Shown here: in pieces, positions 34,523-42,985 of the stretch
Layout of the letters: every line of letters starts with the position of its first letter
How positions within the stretch are numbered: position 1 is the stretch's first letter
NCBI GenBank assembly: GCA_937958995.1
Contig: CALGAP010000007.1
Span: 528,806 to 592,805 of the forward strand
Direction: 5' to 3'
Length of the DNA: 64,000 bases
Origin: an uncultured Chitinophagaceae bacterium
GTDB lineage: Bacteria; Bacteroidota; Bacteroidia; Chitinophagales; Chitinophagaceae
The notes under the pieces: model-generated
What the model was told of the DNA's origin: nothing
The model's input: the letters and a program-made list of their open reading frames with translations, nothing else
Databases searched by the model: none
Program-made: the position numbers and the translations under genes

Positions 34523-35242
34523 ATGAAATCATTCTATTTATTATTTTTTGCCTTTTGCATCATTATTCTCAATGCATGCAAAAAAAGCCAGGATGAAGAG
34601 CCTGGCCTTTCCAAAGAAAACTGCCAGGTGCAGGCAATTAACAAGCAAACAACCCCTGCCTGTGTGCTGACATACGACGAGGAAAACAGGGTAAAGACTG
34701 TTACCAAGGGAGACGAAAGGCGCGAATATAAATATGTAGCCAACACGGTTACAGTTGACAGATGGCACAGCGGCAGTTTATTTGGATGGCAAAGTATCTA
34801 CACGCTCAACGGCACCGGGCTGCCGGTTAACGAAAAGAGGCAATACTACAGTAACAACAACTGGACCAACCTGGCTTATGAATACGAAGGCAACAAGATT
34901 CAAAAGATCACCACTACCCAATCAAGCGGTGTGGCCCCCGTGTATGCCACATTTACCTGGAACAACGACAATGTAGAAAGCATCACAGAATACGGCGAAA
35001 CCCGTTACTACGACTATTACACCGACCAACCCGCCGACTTCGATTACTTCGAGTTTGAACGAATCTTCTTCGATCAAGGTCCCAGGTTCATTGTAAATCG
35101 TAACCGGGTAAAATCAAAAACTACTTACGGGGTATCCGAGGAATACAGCTATACTACCGATGCCAGTGGACGGGTGAAGGCAGTGACTTATAAATATGGC
35201 CCGGCCACCGAAACCTGGGAGGTGCTCATGAGATGCGAGTAG
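34523..35242 (+). CDS. Lipoprotein of tandem pair, first copy
   Basis: A 239-residue lipoprotein (signal MKSFYLLFFAFCIIILNAC, lipidation at Cys19, then KKSQDEE). The body has Tyr-rich strands of the YD-repeat kind: CVLTYDEENRVKTVTKGDERREYKYVAN, LAYEYEGNKIQKITTTQ, ETRYYDYYTDQPADFDYFEFE, EEYSYTTDASGRVKAVTYKY. It is closely related along its whole length to the next gene, which has the same length. Function unknown; the repeats resemble DUF4595-like domains of Bacteroidota surface lipoproteins. Confidence 0.75.
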   Translation: MKSFYLLFFAFCIIILNACKKSQDEEPGLSKENCQVQAINKQTTPACVLTYDEENRVKTVTKGDERREYKYVANTVTVDRWHSGSLFGWQSIYTLNGTGLPVNEKRQYYSNNNWTNLAYEYEGNKIQKITTTQSSGVAPVYATFTWNNDNVESITEYGETRYYDYYTDQPADFDYFEFERIFFDQGPRFIVNRNRVKSKTTYGVSEEYSYTTDASGRVKAVTYKYGPATETWEVLMRCE

Positions 35243-35302
35243 GCGCCGTCCACAAATAGAAGTACCTACCAAAAAAGCCAACCGATAACTCAAACTTTCT
35301 AT

Positions 35303-36022
35303 ATGAAATCATTTTATTTCATGCTTCTTGGCTGTTCTGTTATTGGTTCCACAGGATGCAAAAAAGACAACCTGGGCACCGATTCCACAAAAGAAACCTG
35401 CCTGGTGCAGTCCATCACCGTTAAAGGAACACCTGTACGACTTCTGCTTTATGATGAAGAAAAAAGACTGACAACCGCGCTCGAAAATGACATTAAACAT
35501 GAATATACTTACGATGGCAACACCGTGACGATTGACAGAATGCTGAATGGTGCTTTCTTTGGATGGCAAATTCACTATACACTAAACGCTCTCGGATTAC
35601 CGGCCAGCGAAACAATCAAATACTACAATGGCGACGTTGTTGCGAACCTCGAATATGAATACGAAGACCGGATGATCAAAAGAATTACTACTACCAACCC
35701 CTACAACCCACAACCCGGATTTACCGATTTTACCTGGAATAACGGCAATTTGGTAAGCTACACAGAAAATGGCAAAACCTACTACTTCGACTATTACACC
35801 GACCAGTCTGCCGACTTCGACTATTTCTCTATTGAACAGGTTGTTTCTACTCAACGCGTGCTCAAGTACATCTTTAATCGCAATCGGGTAAAATCAAAAA
35901 CCCAGGACACGGAAAAGGAAGAATACAGTTATACAACAGACGCTAAAGGACGGGTGAATGCTGTAACCTACTCAAATGGTACAATAACGCAAACGTGGGA
36001 CGTGTATAGGAAATGTGATTAA
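35303..36022 (+). CDS. Lipoprotein of tandem pair, second copy
   Basis: A 239-residue paralogue of the preceding gene, 60 bases downstream. It has the same signal style (MKSFYFMLLGCSVIGSTGC), shared blocks such as GNTVTIDRMLNGAFFGWQ, YYFDYYTDQSADFDYFSIEQ, NRNRVKSKT and EEYSYTTDAKGRVNAVTYSNG, and the same C-terminal Cys. The pair arose by tandem duplication and then diverged; the end blocks are the best conserved. Surface or periplasmic lipoprotein of unknown function. Confidence 0.75.
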   Translation: MKSFYFMLLGCSVIGSTGCKKDNLGTDSTKETCLVQSITVKGTPVRLLLYDEEKRLTTALENDIKHEYTYDGNTVTIDRMLNGAFFGWQIHYTLNALGLPASETIKYYNGDVVANLEYEYEDRMIKRITTTNPYNPQPGFTDFTWNNGNLVSYTENGKTYYFDYYTDQSADFDYFSIEQVVSTQRVLKYIFNRNRVKSKTQDTEKEEYSYTTDAKGRVNAVTYSNGTITQTWDVYRKCD

Positions 36023-36058
36023 AGACATCGATCACCTAATCATATAAATGAAATTTCT

Positions 36059-37081
36059 ATGCATCGCGCAATCATTTTAAAACTAATTATCATCACTATG
36101 AGCACGAACCTTTCTACGCAGGAAGCAACTGCCCAGGCTTCGCAAAAGGGAAAAATGTATTTCTCTAACCAACCTTTCTCAGCCAATCACAATAATGCGA
36201 TGAACGAGTTCAAGTCGAGCGACTTTATATACGGCCGCATTGAATCCGACAAAGGACCTCTGAAAGACGCTTTCACTATGTCAACTATTAAAACGCAACA
36301 TCTTTACCTCCTTGCTACTTACCACATTGTGCGCGACGATGGCCGCGAAAAATTCGCCAGCCGCGAGTCATATATCAAAATGACCAGCGGAGCCGAAAAT
36401 GGCACCAGCCTCAATTTTGATATACTGCCCGCTGCTGAAAAGGCTGCCACCATCATATCCATACTGGAAGATTTTTCCGCCGGGCAAAAAGCAGGATTCT
36501 TTGATCCGTTTTTAAACAACAGCGACTACTACTGGCGCAATGGTGCCTACCAGGTGGATATATCCATTTACCTGAAATCGTACAATGCCTGGGGACAACT
36601 CGATGAAATCCAGAACTGGCCCGATATTACCGGCACATTCACTTTTCATTTCAATGAAAAAGACGTGGCCTTGCAAATGAAGAATCTTGAAACAGCCAAC
36701 GAGTTGGTGAAGGAAAACAGCCTGCGTATGGACAAATTGCCGGAGTATTTCTCCAAACCCGCAAAAATTTCCGACCCTGAGCTGTACAGCGCTAATATCC
36801 TGGCGATCCTCAAACGCGATCTGCCTTCGGTGAATTTCATCAAGGCCGTGATACCACCCTTCGATGGCCAGCTGAAAGACATAGCAAAAAACGATCTCGA
36901 TGTGATTCTCTACCGATATGTTCGCCCCTACGTGAGAGTGATCTATAAGGAAAATGGGAAATGCTATCTCGGTTCCGTAAGTCTTCGCGAAGACTACCTG
37001 GGCGGTGGCAAATATGGTCCGTTAAAGTTTAACAAGTTCTGGGGATCTGAAGGATTATTCGACTGCTCGCTTATCAAATAA
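36059..37081 (+). CDS. Exported protein of unknown function
   Basis: A 340-residue protein with a hydrophobic start (MHRAIILKLIIITMSTNL, probable cleavage near ATAQA). I do not recognise the family. It begins with a short FSNQPFSANHNNAMNEFKSSDFIYGRIES stretch, contains predicted beta-strands with aromatic residues, and ends RYVRPYVRVIYKENGKCYLGSVSLREDYLGGGKYGPL. It starts 36 bases after the second lipoprotein gene and is followed at 28 bases by a small lipoprotein gene, so genes 34523-38481 may be one secreted-protein operon. Confidence 0.65.
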   Translation: MHRAIILKLIIITMSTNLSTQEATAQASQKGKMYFSNQPFSANHNNAMNEFKSSDFIYGRIESDKGPLKDAFTMSTIKTQHLYLLATYHIVRDDGREKFASRESYIKMTSGAENGTSLNFDILPAAEKAATIISILEDFSAGQKAGFFDPFLNNSDYYWRNGAYQVDISIYLKSYNAWGQLDEIQNWPDITGTFTFHFNEKDVALQMKNLETANELVKENSLRMDKLPEYFSKPAKISDPELYSANILAILKRDLPSVNFIKAVIPPFDGQLKDIAKNDLDVILYRYVRPYVRVIYKENGKCYLGSVSLREDYLGGGKYGPLKFNKFWGSEGLFDCSLIK

Positions 37082-37109
37082 AACAATCACTACTTAAAAA
37101 CCAATCACC

Positions 37110-37496
37110 ATGTACAAGACGATATTTTTAACCCTTGCTATTTCTTCCACTTTGTTTGCTGCCTGCGGCAACAGCAAGCCAGCTGATGCGCAGGGCAATC
37201 CGCGCGACCTTGCAGAAGCCATTTTCCGGGCAGCCAAAACCGGTAATACCGAAGGGCTCGGCCAATTGATAGATGTTGAAGCCGATAAAGACAGCAAGAT
37301 GATTGCGCAGGCTTCCTCCAATACAGAGATAAGGGAGCAATTCCTGAAATACTTTGCCAATGGCAAGGTAAAGGACGACCCGGTGATCAATGGCGAAAGA
37401 GCTTCTGTAAACATTCTTTTTGGCCCTGACGGTAACCAGGAAGAGACTTTCGAAATGGTGAGAAAGGAAGGAAAATGGTACCTGGTATCGTTTTAG
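37110..37496 (+). CDS. Small lipoprotein, DUF4878-like
   Basis: A 128-residue lipoprotein (MYKTIFLTLAISSTLFAAC, Cys19). The mature part has a helical NPRDLAEAIFRAAKTGNTEGL segment and a strand-rich end (RASVNILFGPDGNQEETFEMVRKEGKWYLVSF). This arrangement is typical of NTF2-like DUF4878 domains, which may bind small ligands in the envelope. No catalytic site seen. It lies between two genes of unknown function in the same direction, 10 bases from the next one. Confidence 0.75.
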   Translation: MYKTIFLTLAISSTLFAACGNSKPADAQGNPRDLAEAIFRAAKTGNTEGLGQLIDVEADKDSKMIAQASSNTEIREQFLKYFANGKVKDDPVINGERASVNILFGPDGNQEETFEMVRKEGKWYLVSF

Positions 37497-37506
37497 GCAG
37501 TGAAGT

Positions 37507-38481
37507 ATGCGATGGAACAACCTGATTGTACTAGGCGCTGTGGTGGCAATATTCCTTTTTGCCCGGACCTGCACAGATCGCCTGCGCGAAAAAATCTTCG
37601 ACACAGAAATTGTGCGCGCGGGCGAGGAATACCTGGGGCAATGGTCTGGCCGCACGGCTGACGCCTTTTATCATATCCGCCTGAAGCGCGACGGCAGCTT
37701 CAGCGGCAGACGCGTGCAAAACGGACAAACAGATACTACCTCTACAAATGGCAAGTATGAAATCGTGGAAGTAGGAGAAGCAGCCTTCTATCCACGATTG
37801 CTTGCCATTGCCACAGGCGGCGACACGCTGTTGAATCATTACCTGGCCTCCATTACGCCCTGTGGCTCTACCGTGACGAAGGTGGACAGAATGGTGCTGA
37901 AGGCAAACAGCCGATATGATACTGTCAGCTTCCTCTTCTACCGCGTGAGCCCGGAAGATCTGGAACGCGTGCAGGCAGAAGATATGAGCGACGCTCCGCC
38001 ACCCCCCACAAAGGATGCGCTGCCGGCAAGGGAACTCATGGCACTGTCGGCCTGCACCGATTTGCCCTGCGTGCAGCGGTTTATGAAAGACTATGCCACA
38101 GACTTTTTACATGCCAGTAAAGGAGAATTTGCTGCGCGCCACCGCTCGGTAGTAATCGACACGTTGGGCAATGAATTGATTATGCCACTTTCCACCATTT
38201 ACATAGATGTGAACCCGCAGGCCCATTGGCGACTGGCGCATACGCTGCACCGCGCTGAACTACACCTGCAGTTGATGGAGGAGTTTAAGCAAATGGGCTT
38301 TTCGTTGATTGACTCGGGATATTACCGCGGCCAGCCTGTGAAGCGCGCGCGGCTAAAATCGGATCTATATCCCGGATGGGTGTTATACATCGGCGCCACC
38401 CATCAGCCCTGGAACCTGAAAGGTCTCTACAGGAATGTGACCTGGAAATGTTATGTTTTCGAGATGTATCGCGAGAACTAA
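37507..38481 (+). CDS. Membrane-anchored protein of unknown function
   Basis: A 324-residue protein with one N-terminal hydrophobic segment (NNLIVLGAVVAIFLFARTC) and no lipobox consensus beyond that Cys. Residues about 45-155 look like a beta-barrel or lipocalin-like domain (YLGQWSGRTADAFYHIRLKRDGSFSG; NGKYEIVEVGEAAFYPRLL). A Pro-rich linker (DAPPPPTKDALP) leads to a second alpha-beta domain. I do not recognise either. The stop is five bases from that of the convergent lipoprotein gene. Confidence 0.65.
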   Translation: MRWNNLIVLGAVVAIFLFARTCTDRLREKIFDTEIVRAGEEYLGQWSGRTADAFYHIRLKRDGSFSGRRVQNGQTDTTSTNGKYEIVEVGEAAFYPRLLAIATGGDTLLNHYLASITPCGSTVTKVDRMVLKANSRYDTVSFLFYRVSPEDLERVQAEDMSDAPPPPTKDALPARELMALSACTDLPCVQRFMKDYATDFLHASKGEFAARHRSVVIDTLGNELIMPLSTIYIDVNPQAHWRLAHTLHRAELHLQLMEEFKQMGFSLIDSGYYRGQPVKRARLKSDLYPGWVLYIGATHQPWNLKGLYRNVTWKCYVFEMYREN

Positions 38482-38486
38482 GGGCC

Positions 38487-38996
38487 TCAGTTCGATACCA
38501 GGTATAAAAATATAGAACTGTTATTTTCAAGTACAAAATAGAACCCTCCCGCAAAACTGCCCGTCAAGAACAATTTCGGGTCATAGCATTTACGATTGCG
38601 GACCACCAGCATACCGGGAAACAGATCGTTTTCCTCGAAGTATTTCATTATTTCCTGTCCTTTCCAGTTGTTCAATAATGTATCGGCTAGTCCGCCCTGG
38701 TGATCCAATGCATCGGAGTTGAGCAAATCGGCAGGTACGCTATCGCCGGCAAAATCCAGCTTGCCAACAAAAACCGTTTCAGAAGGTCCGGATTGTTCAT
38801 CTTCTACTTTTTTTATTTCCCAGCTTGCACCCGATAGCGGAAAAGGAACCTGTATCCATTCGCGAAGTTTTGCCGTGTCTTTGCTAATGGCTGATTCATC
38901 TGCCGGTGCTGATTGATCGTTGGCTTTGCCCTGGTCTTTGCATGATGTTAAAATAGTTCCCGTAAACAAAAGAAATATCAGGAGTATCCGTTTCAT
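38487..38996 (-). CDS. Lipoprotein of unknown function
   Basis: A 169-residue lipoprotein from MKRILLIFLLFTGTILTSC (an ATG three codons earlier at 39005 is possible). The mature domain (LREWIQVPFPLSGASWEIKKVEDE; VFVGKLDFAGDSVPADLLNS; GMLVVRNRKCYDPKLFLTGSFAGGFYFVLENNSSIFLY) has strand-rich character with no motif I can name. Single-gene unit, convergent with the preceding gene. Confidence 0.65.
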   Translation of the reverse strand: MKRILLIFLLFTGTILTSCKDQGKANDQSAPADESAISKDTAKLREWIQVPFPLSGASWEIKKVEDEQSGPSETVFVGKLDFAGDSVPADLLNSDALDHQGGLADTLLNNWKGQEIMKYFEENDLFPGMLVVRNRKCYDPKLFLTGSFAGGFYFVLENNSSIFLYLVSN

Positions 38997-39188
38997 GTTT
39001 TCCATACTGCTGAAAAATAAATTTGATTGATGTTGCTTTATCAATGACTTGGCCAAATTTAATCCCTTTTAGTCTTCCATTTTAATGGAAGAGGCAGGTT
39101 CCGTTAATTTTCTTCATAGACTTTTTAAATCCTGTCCCCCTTCAGCACTCACATCCGTCATTTAATCAAACCATAAATTTGCTATAAT

Positions 39189-39533
39189 ATGAAAGAATTT
39201 GCATTGATTTTCCGGCTGAAAGACATAGCCGATTTTAAGCCATCTCCGGAGCAGATGCAGGAACGCATGAATTGGCTGGCAGGCATAGCCGCGCAAAATA
39301 AGCTGGTTGATAAAGGCAACACCCTTTTACCGGTAAAGGGTAGCGCAAAAGTGGTAAAAGCTGATCGTGTGGTTACCGACGGCCCCTATACCGAAATAAA
39401 GGAATTTATCAGCGGCTACGTAATCATTCGCGCAGAAAACATCGATGAGGCAGTGGAAATTGCAAAAGGCAACCCCATATTTGAACAGGTGGGGGGAAAT
39501 ATTGAGATACGGGAGGTCTTAAAACGTGATTAG
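39189..39533 (+). CDS. YCII/DGPF-domain protein paired with sigma factor
   Basis: A 114-residue YCII-related protein with the DGPYTEIKEFISGY signature (the DGPF region) in a ferredoxin-like fold. Such proteins are almost always encoded next to ECF42-type sigma factors, as here: the stop is followed after two bases by the sigma factor start. The biochemical role of the family is not firmly known; a conserved His/Asp site in some YCII proteins suggests an enzymatic or ligand-sensing function. Confidence 0.9.
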   Translation: MKEFALIFRLKDIADFKPSPEQMQERMNWLAGIAAQNKLVDKGNTLLPVKGSAKVVKADRVVTDGPYTEIKEFISGYVIIRAENIDEAVEIAKGNPIFEQVGGNIEIREVLKRD

Positions 39534-39535
39534 TA

Positions 39536-40765
39536 TTGGGGGCTACCAGTTCACATAATAACCTTTTGCCTCATTTATTCAGACAGGAATACGCCAAAAT
39601 GACGGCAGTTATTTGCCGCCATTTTGGTTTGAACCACATTGCCGTAGCAGAAGACATTGCCAGCGATACCTTCCTGAAAGCATCAGAACATTGGGCACTG
39701 AACGGCATTCCTGAAAACCCGGTCGCATGGCTATATGCCGTAGCCAAAAACAAAGCGAAAGACTACCTGCGCCACCTGCACGTAGTTCAAAACCATAGCG
39801 AAAGAAACAACAGCCTGGTTGAGGAGCCGGCCATTGACGTTGAAATTGACGAGCGCATTATCAGGGATAGCCAATTGGCTATGATATTCGCTGTCTGCAA
39901 TCCAGCCATTCCTCCCGAAGGCCAGATCTGCCTGGCGTTGCAAGTCCTCTGCGGCTTCAGCTTACAGGAAATCTCCAATGCCTTTCTCACCAATCGCGAA
40001 ACCATCAAAAAGCGATTGCAAAGGGCGAGGCAGCACCTGAGAAATAACGAATTTTCACTCGAACATCTCTCTGAAAAACACATAGCATCCAGGCTGGATA
40101 CCGTCTTAAAAACTATCTATCTCCTGTTTAATGAGGGGTATTTCTCCGAAACTCATCCAAGCGCTATCCGAAAAGACCTGTGTTCGGAAGCTGTGCGACT
40201 AGCTCTGATTCTAACCGAAAACAGCCTGACTTGTACGCCTAAAGTGAACGCTCTGCTAGCATTGATGTGTTTTCAGATTTCACGTTTAGAGGCAAGAATA
40301 AACGCCGAAGGAAAAACGGTACTTTTTGAAGAGCAGGATAGAAAAATGTGGGACCAGCAAATGATCAACCTCGGCAACTACTACCTAATTGCGGCTACTG
40401 AAGGAAACGACATATCCAAATACCACCTGGAAGCGGGGATCGCGTATTGGCATACAACAGAAGACAAAAACAAATGGCAACATATATTACGTTTGTATAA
40501 CCAGTTAATATTGATAGAATATTCTCCAATGACTGCCTTGAGCAGAGCATTTGCCATATCTAAAGTATATGGCAACAGCGAGGCCATCAGTGAAGTTGAA
40601 AAACTCCAACTGGATAGCATTTATCATTACTATGCTCTGCTCGGATATTTACATTCAACCATCGACAAAAAGAAGGCGATCGAGAACTACGAAAAAGCAA
40701 TTTCACTCACCACATCCCCTGCAGCAAAGCAAAGGCTGACTGAGGAAATGGCCAGGCTGCAGTGA
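39536..40765 (+). CDS. ECF42-type RNA polymerase sigma factor with C-terminal TPR-like domain
   Basis: A 409-residue sigma factor. Region sigma2 includes AEDIASDTFLKASEHW and PVAWLYAVAKNKAKDYLR. Region sigma4 includes ICLALQVLCGFSLQEISNAFLTNRETIKKRLQRARQHL. A long C-terminal extension (YLLFNEGYF; LMCFQISRLEAR; IAYWHTTEDKNKW; YYALLGYLHSTIDKKKAIENYEKAISL) has helical, TPR-like pairs, as in ECF42 (DUF6596) proteins, which lack a classical anti-sigma factor. The only start in frame upstream of the conserved HLFRQEYAKM is TTG at 39536 (or a TTG about ten codons later), so this gene probably uses a rare start codon. Confidence 0.9.
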   Translation: MGATSSHNNLLPHLFRQEYAKMTAVICRHFGLNHIAVAEDIASDTFLKASEHWALNGIPENPVAWLYAVAKNKAKDYLRHLHVVQNHSERNNSLVEEPAIDVEIDERIIRDSQLAMIFAVCNPAIPPEGQICLALQVLCGFSLQEISNAFLTNRETIKKRLQRARQHLRNNEFSLEHLSEKHIASRLDTVLKTIYLLFNEGYFSETHPSAIRKDLCSEAVRLALILTENSLTCTPKVNALLALMCFQISRLEARINAEGKTVLFEEQDRKMWDQQMINLGNYYLIAATEGNDISKYHLEAGIAYWHTTEDKNKWQHILRLYNQLILIEYSPMTALSRAFAISKVYGNSEAISEVEKLQLDSIYHYYALLGYLHSTIDKKKAIENYEKAISLTTSPAAKQRLTEEMARLQ

Positions 40766-40944
40766 CAACCAGGCTAAATCAATTTTTCGGAAAACGTCCC
40801 GTAAATCCGTGATATAATTACCGCGTTTCTGTGATTTAAGAAACGTGGTGACTCCTTCATCTTTGTTCTCACTTAAAAAGCCAGCTTTTGTCCGTCTTTT
40901 AAAGGATGAAAGCAAACAGTCAATCATTTTTTATCAAAAAAGTC

Positions 40945-41559
40945 ATGAAAACAAATTACACACTAAACCCTGTATTCGTAGTCGCGCTGCTGGTAGCAGC
41001 TACCATGTCTTGCAAAAAAGAAGATAAGGAGATCACCGTTGCGGGTGGTCCGCTTGCACAAAGTGACAATTTAGTAATACCGGCCGAAGTAGACCTACCC
41101 CCCAATTTACCGGCGGGCAATTCAAGAGTAGCCACCTTCTATGCCATAGGTGTGCAGAAATACAAGGCCCAGGTGAAACCAGGAAGCAATCCCGAAACAT
41201 ATGAATGGGTATTTGTAGCGCCGCAGGCTGAGTTGTTCAACGCCAACCATGAAAAAGTAGGTACACACGGAGCAGGCCCTTACTGGTCGGTATCAGGTTC
41301 GAATACATTAGCAGCCGATTCAATTTTTGCGCAGCCATTTGACCCTGCAAGGACGGCAACAGTAGATGCAAACAGTATTCCCTGGCTGTTGTTGAAGACT
41401 AAAGAAGGAAAAACGCCCACCGGGATTTTTAAAGACGTAGACTATATTCAGCGAATTGCCACCTCCGGCGGAAAGGCACCCAGCGTGGCGCCGCAGGCTG
41501 CCACCGACACGGCGGATGTATTTTATGTTGCGATTTATCGCTTTTCAAAAAAGAATTGA
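40945..41559 (+). CDS. Lipoprotein of unknown function
   Basis: A 204-residue lipoprotein, signal MKTNYTLNPVFVVALLVAATMSC with lipidation at the Cys. The frame opens at 40906, but the added residues are polar. The mature domain (LPAGNSRVATFYAIGVQKYKAQVKPG; YEWVFVAPQAELFNANHEKVGTHGAGPYWSVSG; IPWLLLKTKEGKTPTGIFKDVDYIQRIATSGGKAP) resembles DUF3455-like proteins of about 200 residues, which share the arrangement YxxxGxQxY, WxF.AP.A.L and HxxGPxW. Function unknown. A strong terminator follows. Confidence 0.7.
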   Translation: MKTNYTLNPVFVVALLVAATMSCKKEDKEITVAGGPLAQSDNLVIPAEVDLPPNLPAGNSRVATFYAIGVQKYKAQVKPGSNPETYEWVFVAPQAELFNANHEKVGTHGAGPYWSVSGSNTLAADSIFAQPFDPARTATVDANSIPWLLLKTKEGKTPTGIFKDVDYIQRIATSGGKAPSVAPQAATDTADVFYVAIYRFSKKN

Positions 41560-41585
41560 TGCCTGGAGTTAAGAAGGGATCATTG

Positions 41586-41616
41586 AAGCGGGAGTTCTTT
41601 GACTCCCGCTTTTTTC
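41586..41616 (+). terminator. Intrinsic terminator
   Basis: Stem GCGGGAGT (41588-41595) with ACTCCCGC (41602-41609), 6-base loop, then TTTTTT. It follows the lipoprotein gene by 28 bases. The rest of the gap to 41931 holds the palindrome at 41888-41910 and nothing else I recognise. Confidence 0.9.
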
Positions 41617-41887
41617 ATTACCAACTTATACACGAGAAACGGATTAAACTAATTGAAAAAATATGCTCAGGCGGCCGGTGAATGAAAGGGCATTTAAAAA
41701 GGAAAATGCCGTATCGGCAATATCTGCCGGATGCGTCAGGGGCATCAGGGTCTCGGGTTCGATGTTATGGCCAATAATTGCCTGATGCTTTGCCATTAAT
41801 ACGGCGGAAAACAGGCAAAGGAATTTTCGAAAAAAATAAATGACTTTCCTCGATAAACTACCCTGAAAATAAAAATCGTAAAATGTA

Positions 41888-41910
41888 AAACGTGCACGTC
41901 GTGCACGTTT
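41888..41910. repeat. Perfect 23-base palindrome (AAACGTGCACG-T-CGTGCACGTTT)
   Basis: Two 11-base arms around one central base, in an otherwise AT-rich stretch 22 bases beyond the stop of the SRPBCC pseudogene. It contains GTGCAC twice. On the minus strand it precedes TTTTACATTTTAC, so it may be a terminator for that gene, or a protein-binding site. A one-base loop is sterically poor for a hairpin, which favours a binding site or cruciform. Confidence 0.55.
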
Positions 41911-41931
41911 AAAATATTAATACGAGCTACT

Positions 41932-42549
41932 TCACTTCCTGGGTAAACCCCACGTTTCTACCAGTTCCTGGTTTAGTCCGCCCTCGCTGGGATTAGGCCG
42001 CCCTTTTTCGGTTTCAATCAACTCTTTAAGGCTTCCCAGGATATAACTGGTCCAGGCATCATGGCATACTTCATAACATTCATATACGGGCGTTAGTCCT
42101 TCATGTGTAAACTGCATTTTAGTCTTCCCGTTTTCCCTGGATATATCAAAAATCAATTTTGTACCAATCCACTCGGTAGTATCCTTTGCAAAATTGAATT
42201 TGTTATCCACTACCTGATATACCAATTTTTCATTCGGCATGATTTCAATCAATTTTATTCTCGACAAATGCACATCCTTATAATGGTAAAGGAACGTTTC
42301 ATTCATCTTGTCGGTTTCTCCTTCTATTTCTTCCGATCACCACGCCCGGAAATTTTTGACGGCATTAAAAACGACTTCAGGCTCTTGTTCGACGAGTATA
42401 GTTGAAGTGTAGTTTTGATTTTCTTTCATTTCTGTACTGTTTGAGGATGGTTTTGTCAATTGATTACTTTCGACTACGTCGGCCGGTTCTTCCTGGCAAC
42501 TGATCAACGCCAGTGTCATGAGGAATATAAAAGTTCGGAATTGCTTCAT
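41932..42549 (-). pseudogene. SRPBCC (AHSA1-like) domain with lipoprotein signal, interrupted by in-frame TGA
   Basis: Two segments in the same frame form one gene of 205 codons. The first starts at 42549 with MKQFRTFIFLMTLALISC (lipobox) and reads to EVVFNAVKNFRAW; the second goes on from SEEIEGETDKMNETF to the end at 41932. They are separated by a single TGA (42337-42339), where relatives have a second Trp (WW-SEE). A change from TGG to TGA explains it. The domain is otherwise intact (HYKDVHLSRIKLIEI, FTHEGLTPVYECYEVCHDAWTSYI). A start at 42306 could still give a truncated 124-residue protein. A lipoprotein signal on this normally cytoplasmic fold is odd. Confidence 0.8.
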
Positions 42550-42791
42550 ACTGCTTGCGATTTAACTTTTTTGTTTATCAATGGAAATAATTTTTCCTGT
42601 AGGTTTTGAGTCCAGGAAGGAGCGCAGGATGAATAGCATTCTATTAGCGGCGTCAGACCTTCGTGCGTAAATACTACTTTTGTTTCATTGCCTTCTCTTG
42701 AAATATCAAAGCATTCCTCGACATTCAGAATGGTTTTGTAAACATTGTGTGGTGACTGGTCCGTTGCAAGACTTAGCGTAAAATCTTTCAT
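42546..42791 (-). pseudogene. SRPBCC-domain remnant with internal deletion
   Basis: An 81-residue frame that joins the N-terminal strand of an SRPBCC domain (FTLSLATDQSPHNVYKTILNVEE) directly to its C-terminal part (CFDISREGNETKVVFTHEGLTPLIECYSSCAPSWTQNLQEKL). Comparison with the next gene shows that the middle, including the WWSEEIEG region and central strands, is missing without loss of frame. It overlaps the following gene by ATGA, so both were once coupled copies of one family. Probably non-functional, although the reading frame is preserved. Confidence 0.65.
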
Positions 42792-42985
42792 TCTTTAATG
42801 TGGTTTTGATGATAACGCAAAGCTACCCTCCAAACAGATGGTAGATAATGGGCCAATTAGACAATATGGAGGTGTGATTTGGACGGGACCATCCAAAACC
42901 ATTTCACCGCGATAAGCATATGCCTGGCCTGCGGTTTTGTTTAGTAGTTAGTTACAAGTAATTTCGCCTTACTCCTTTTAAACTT

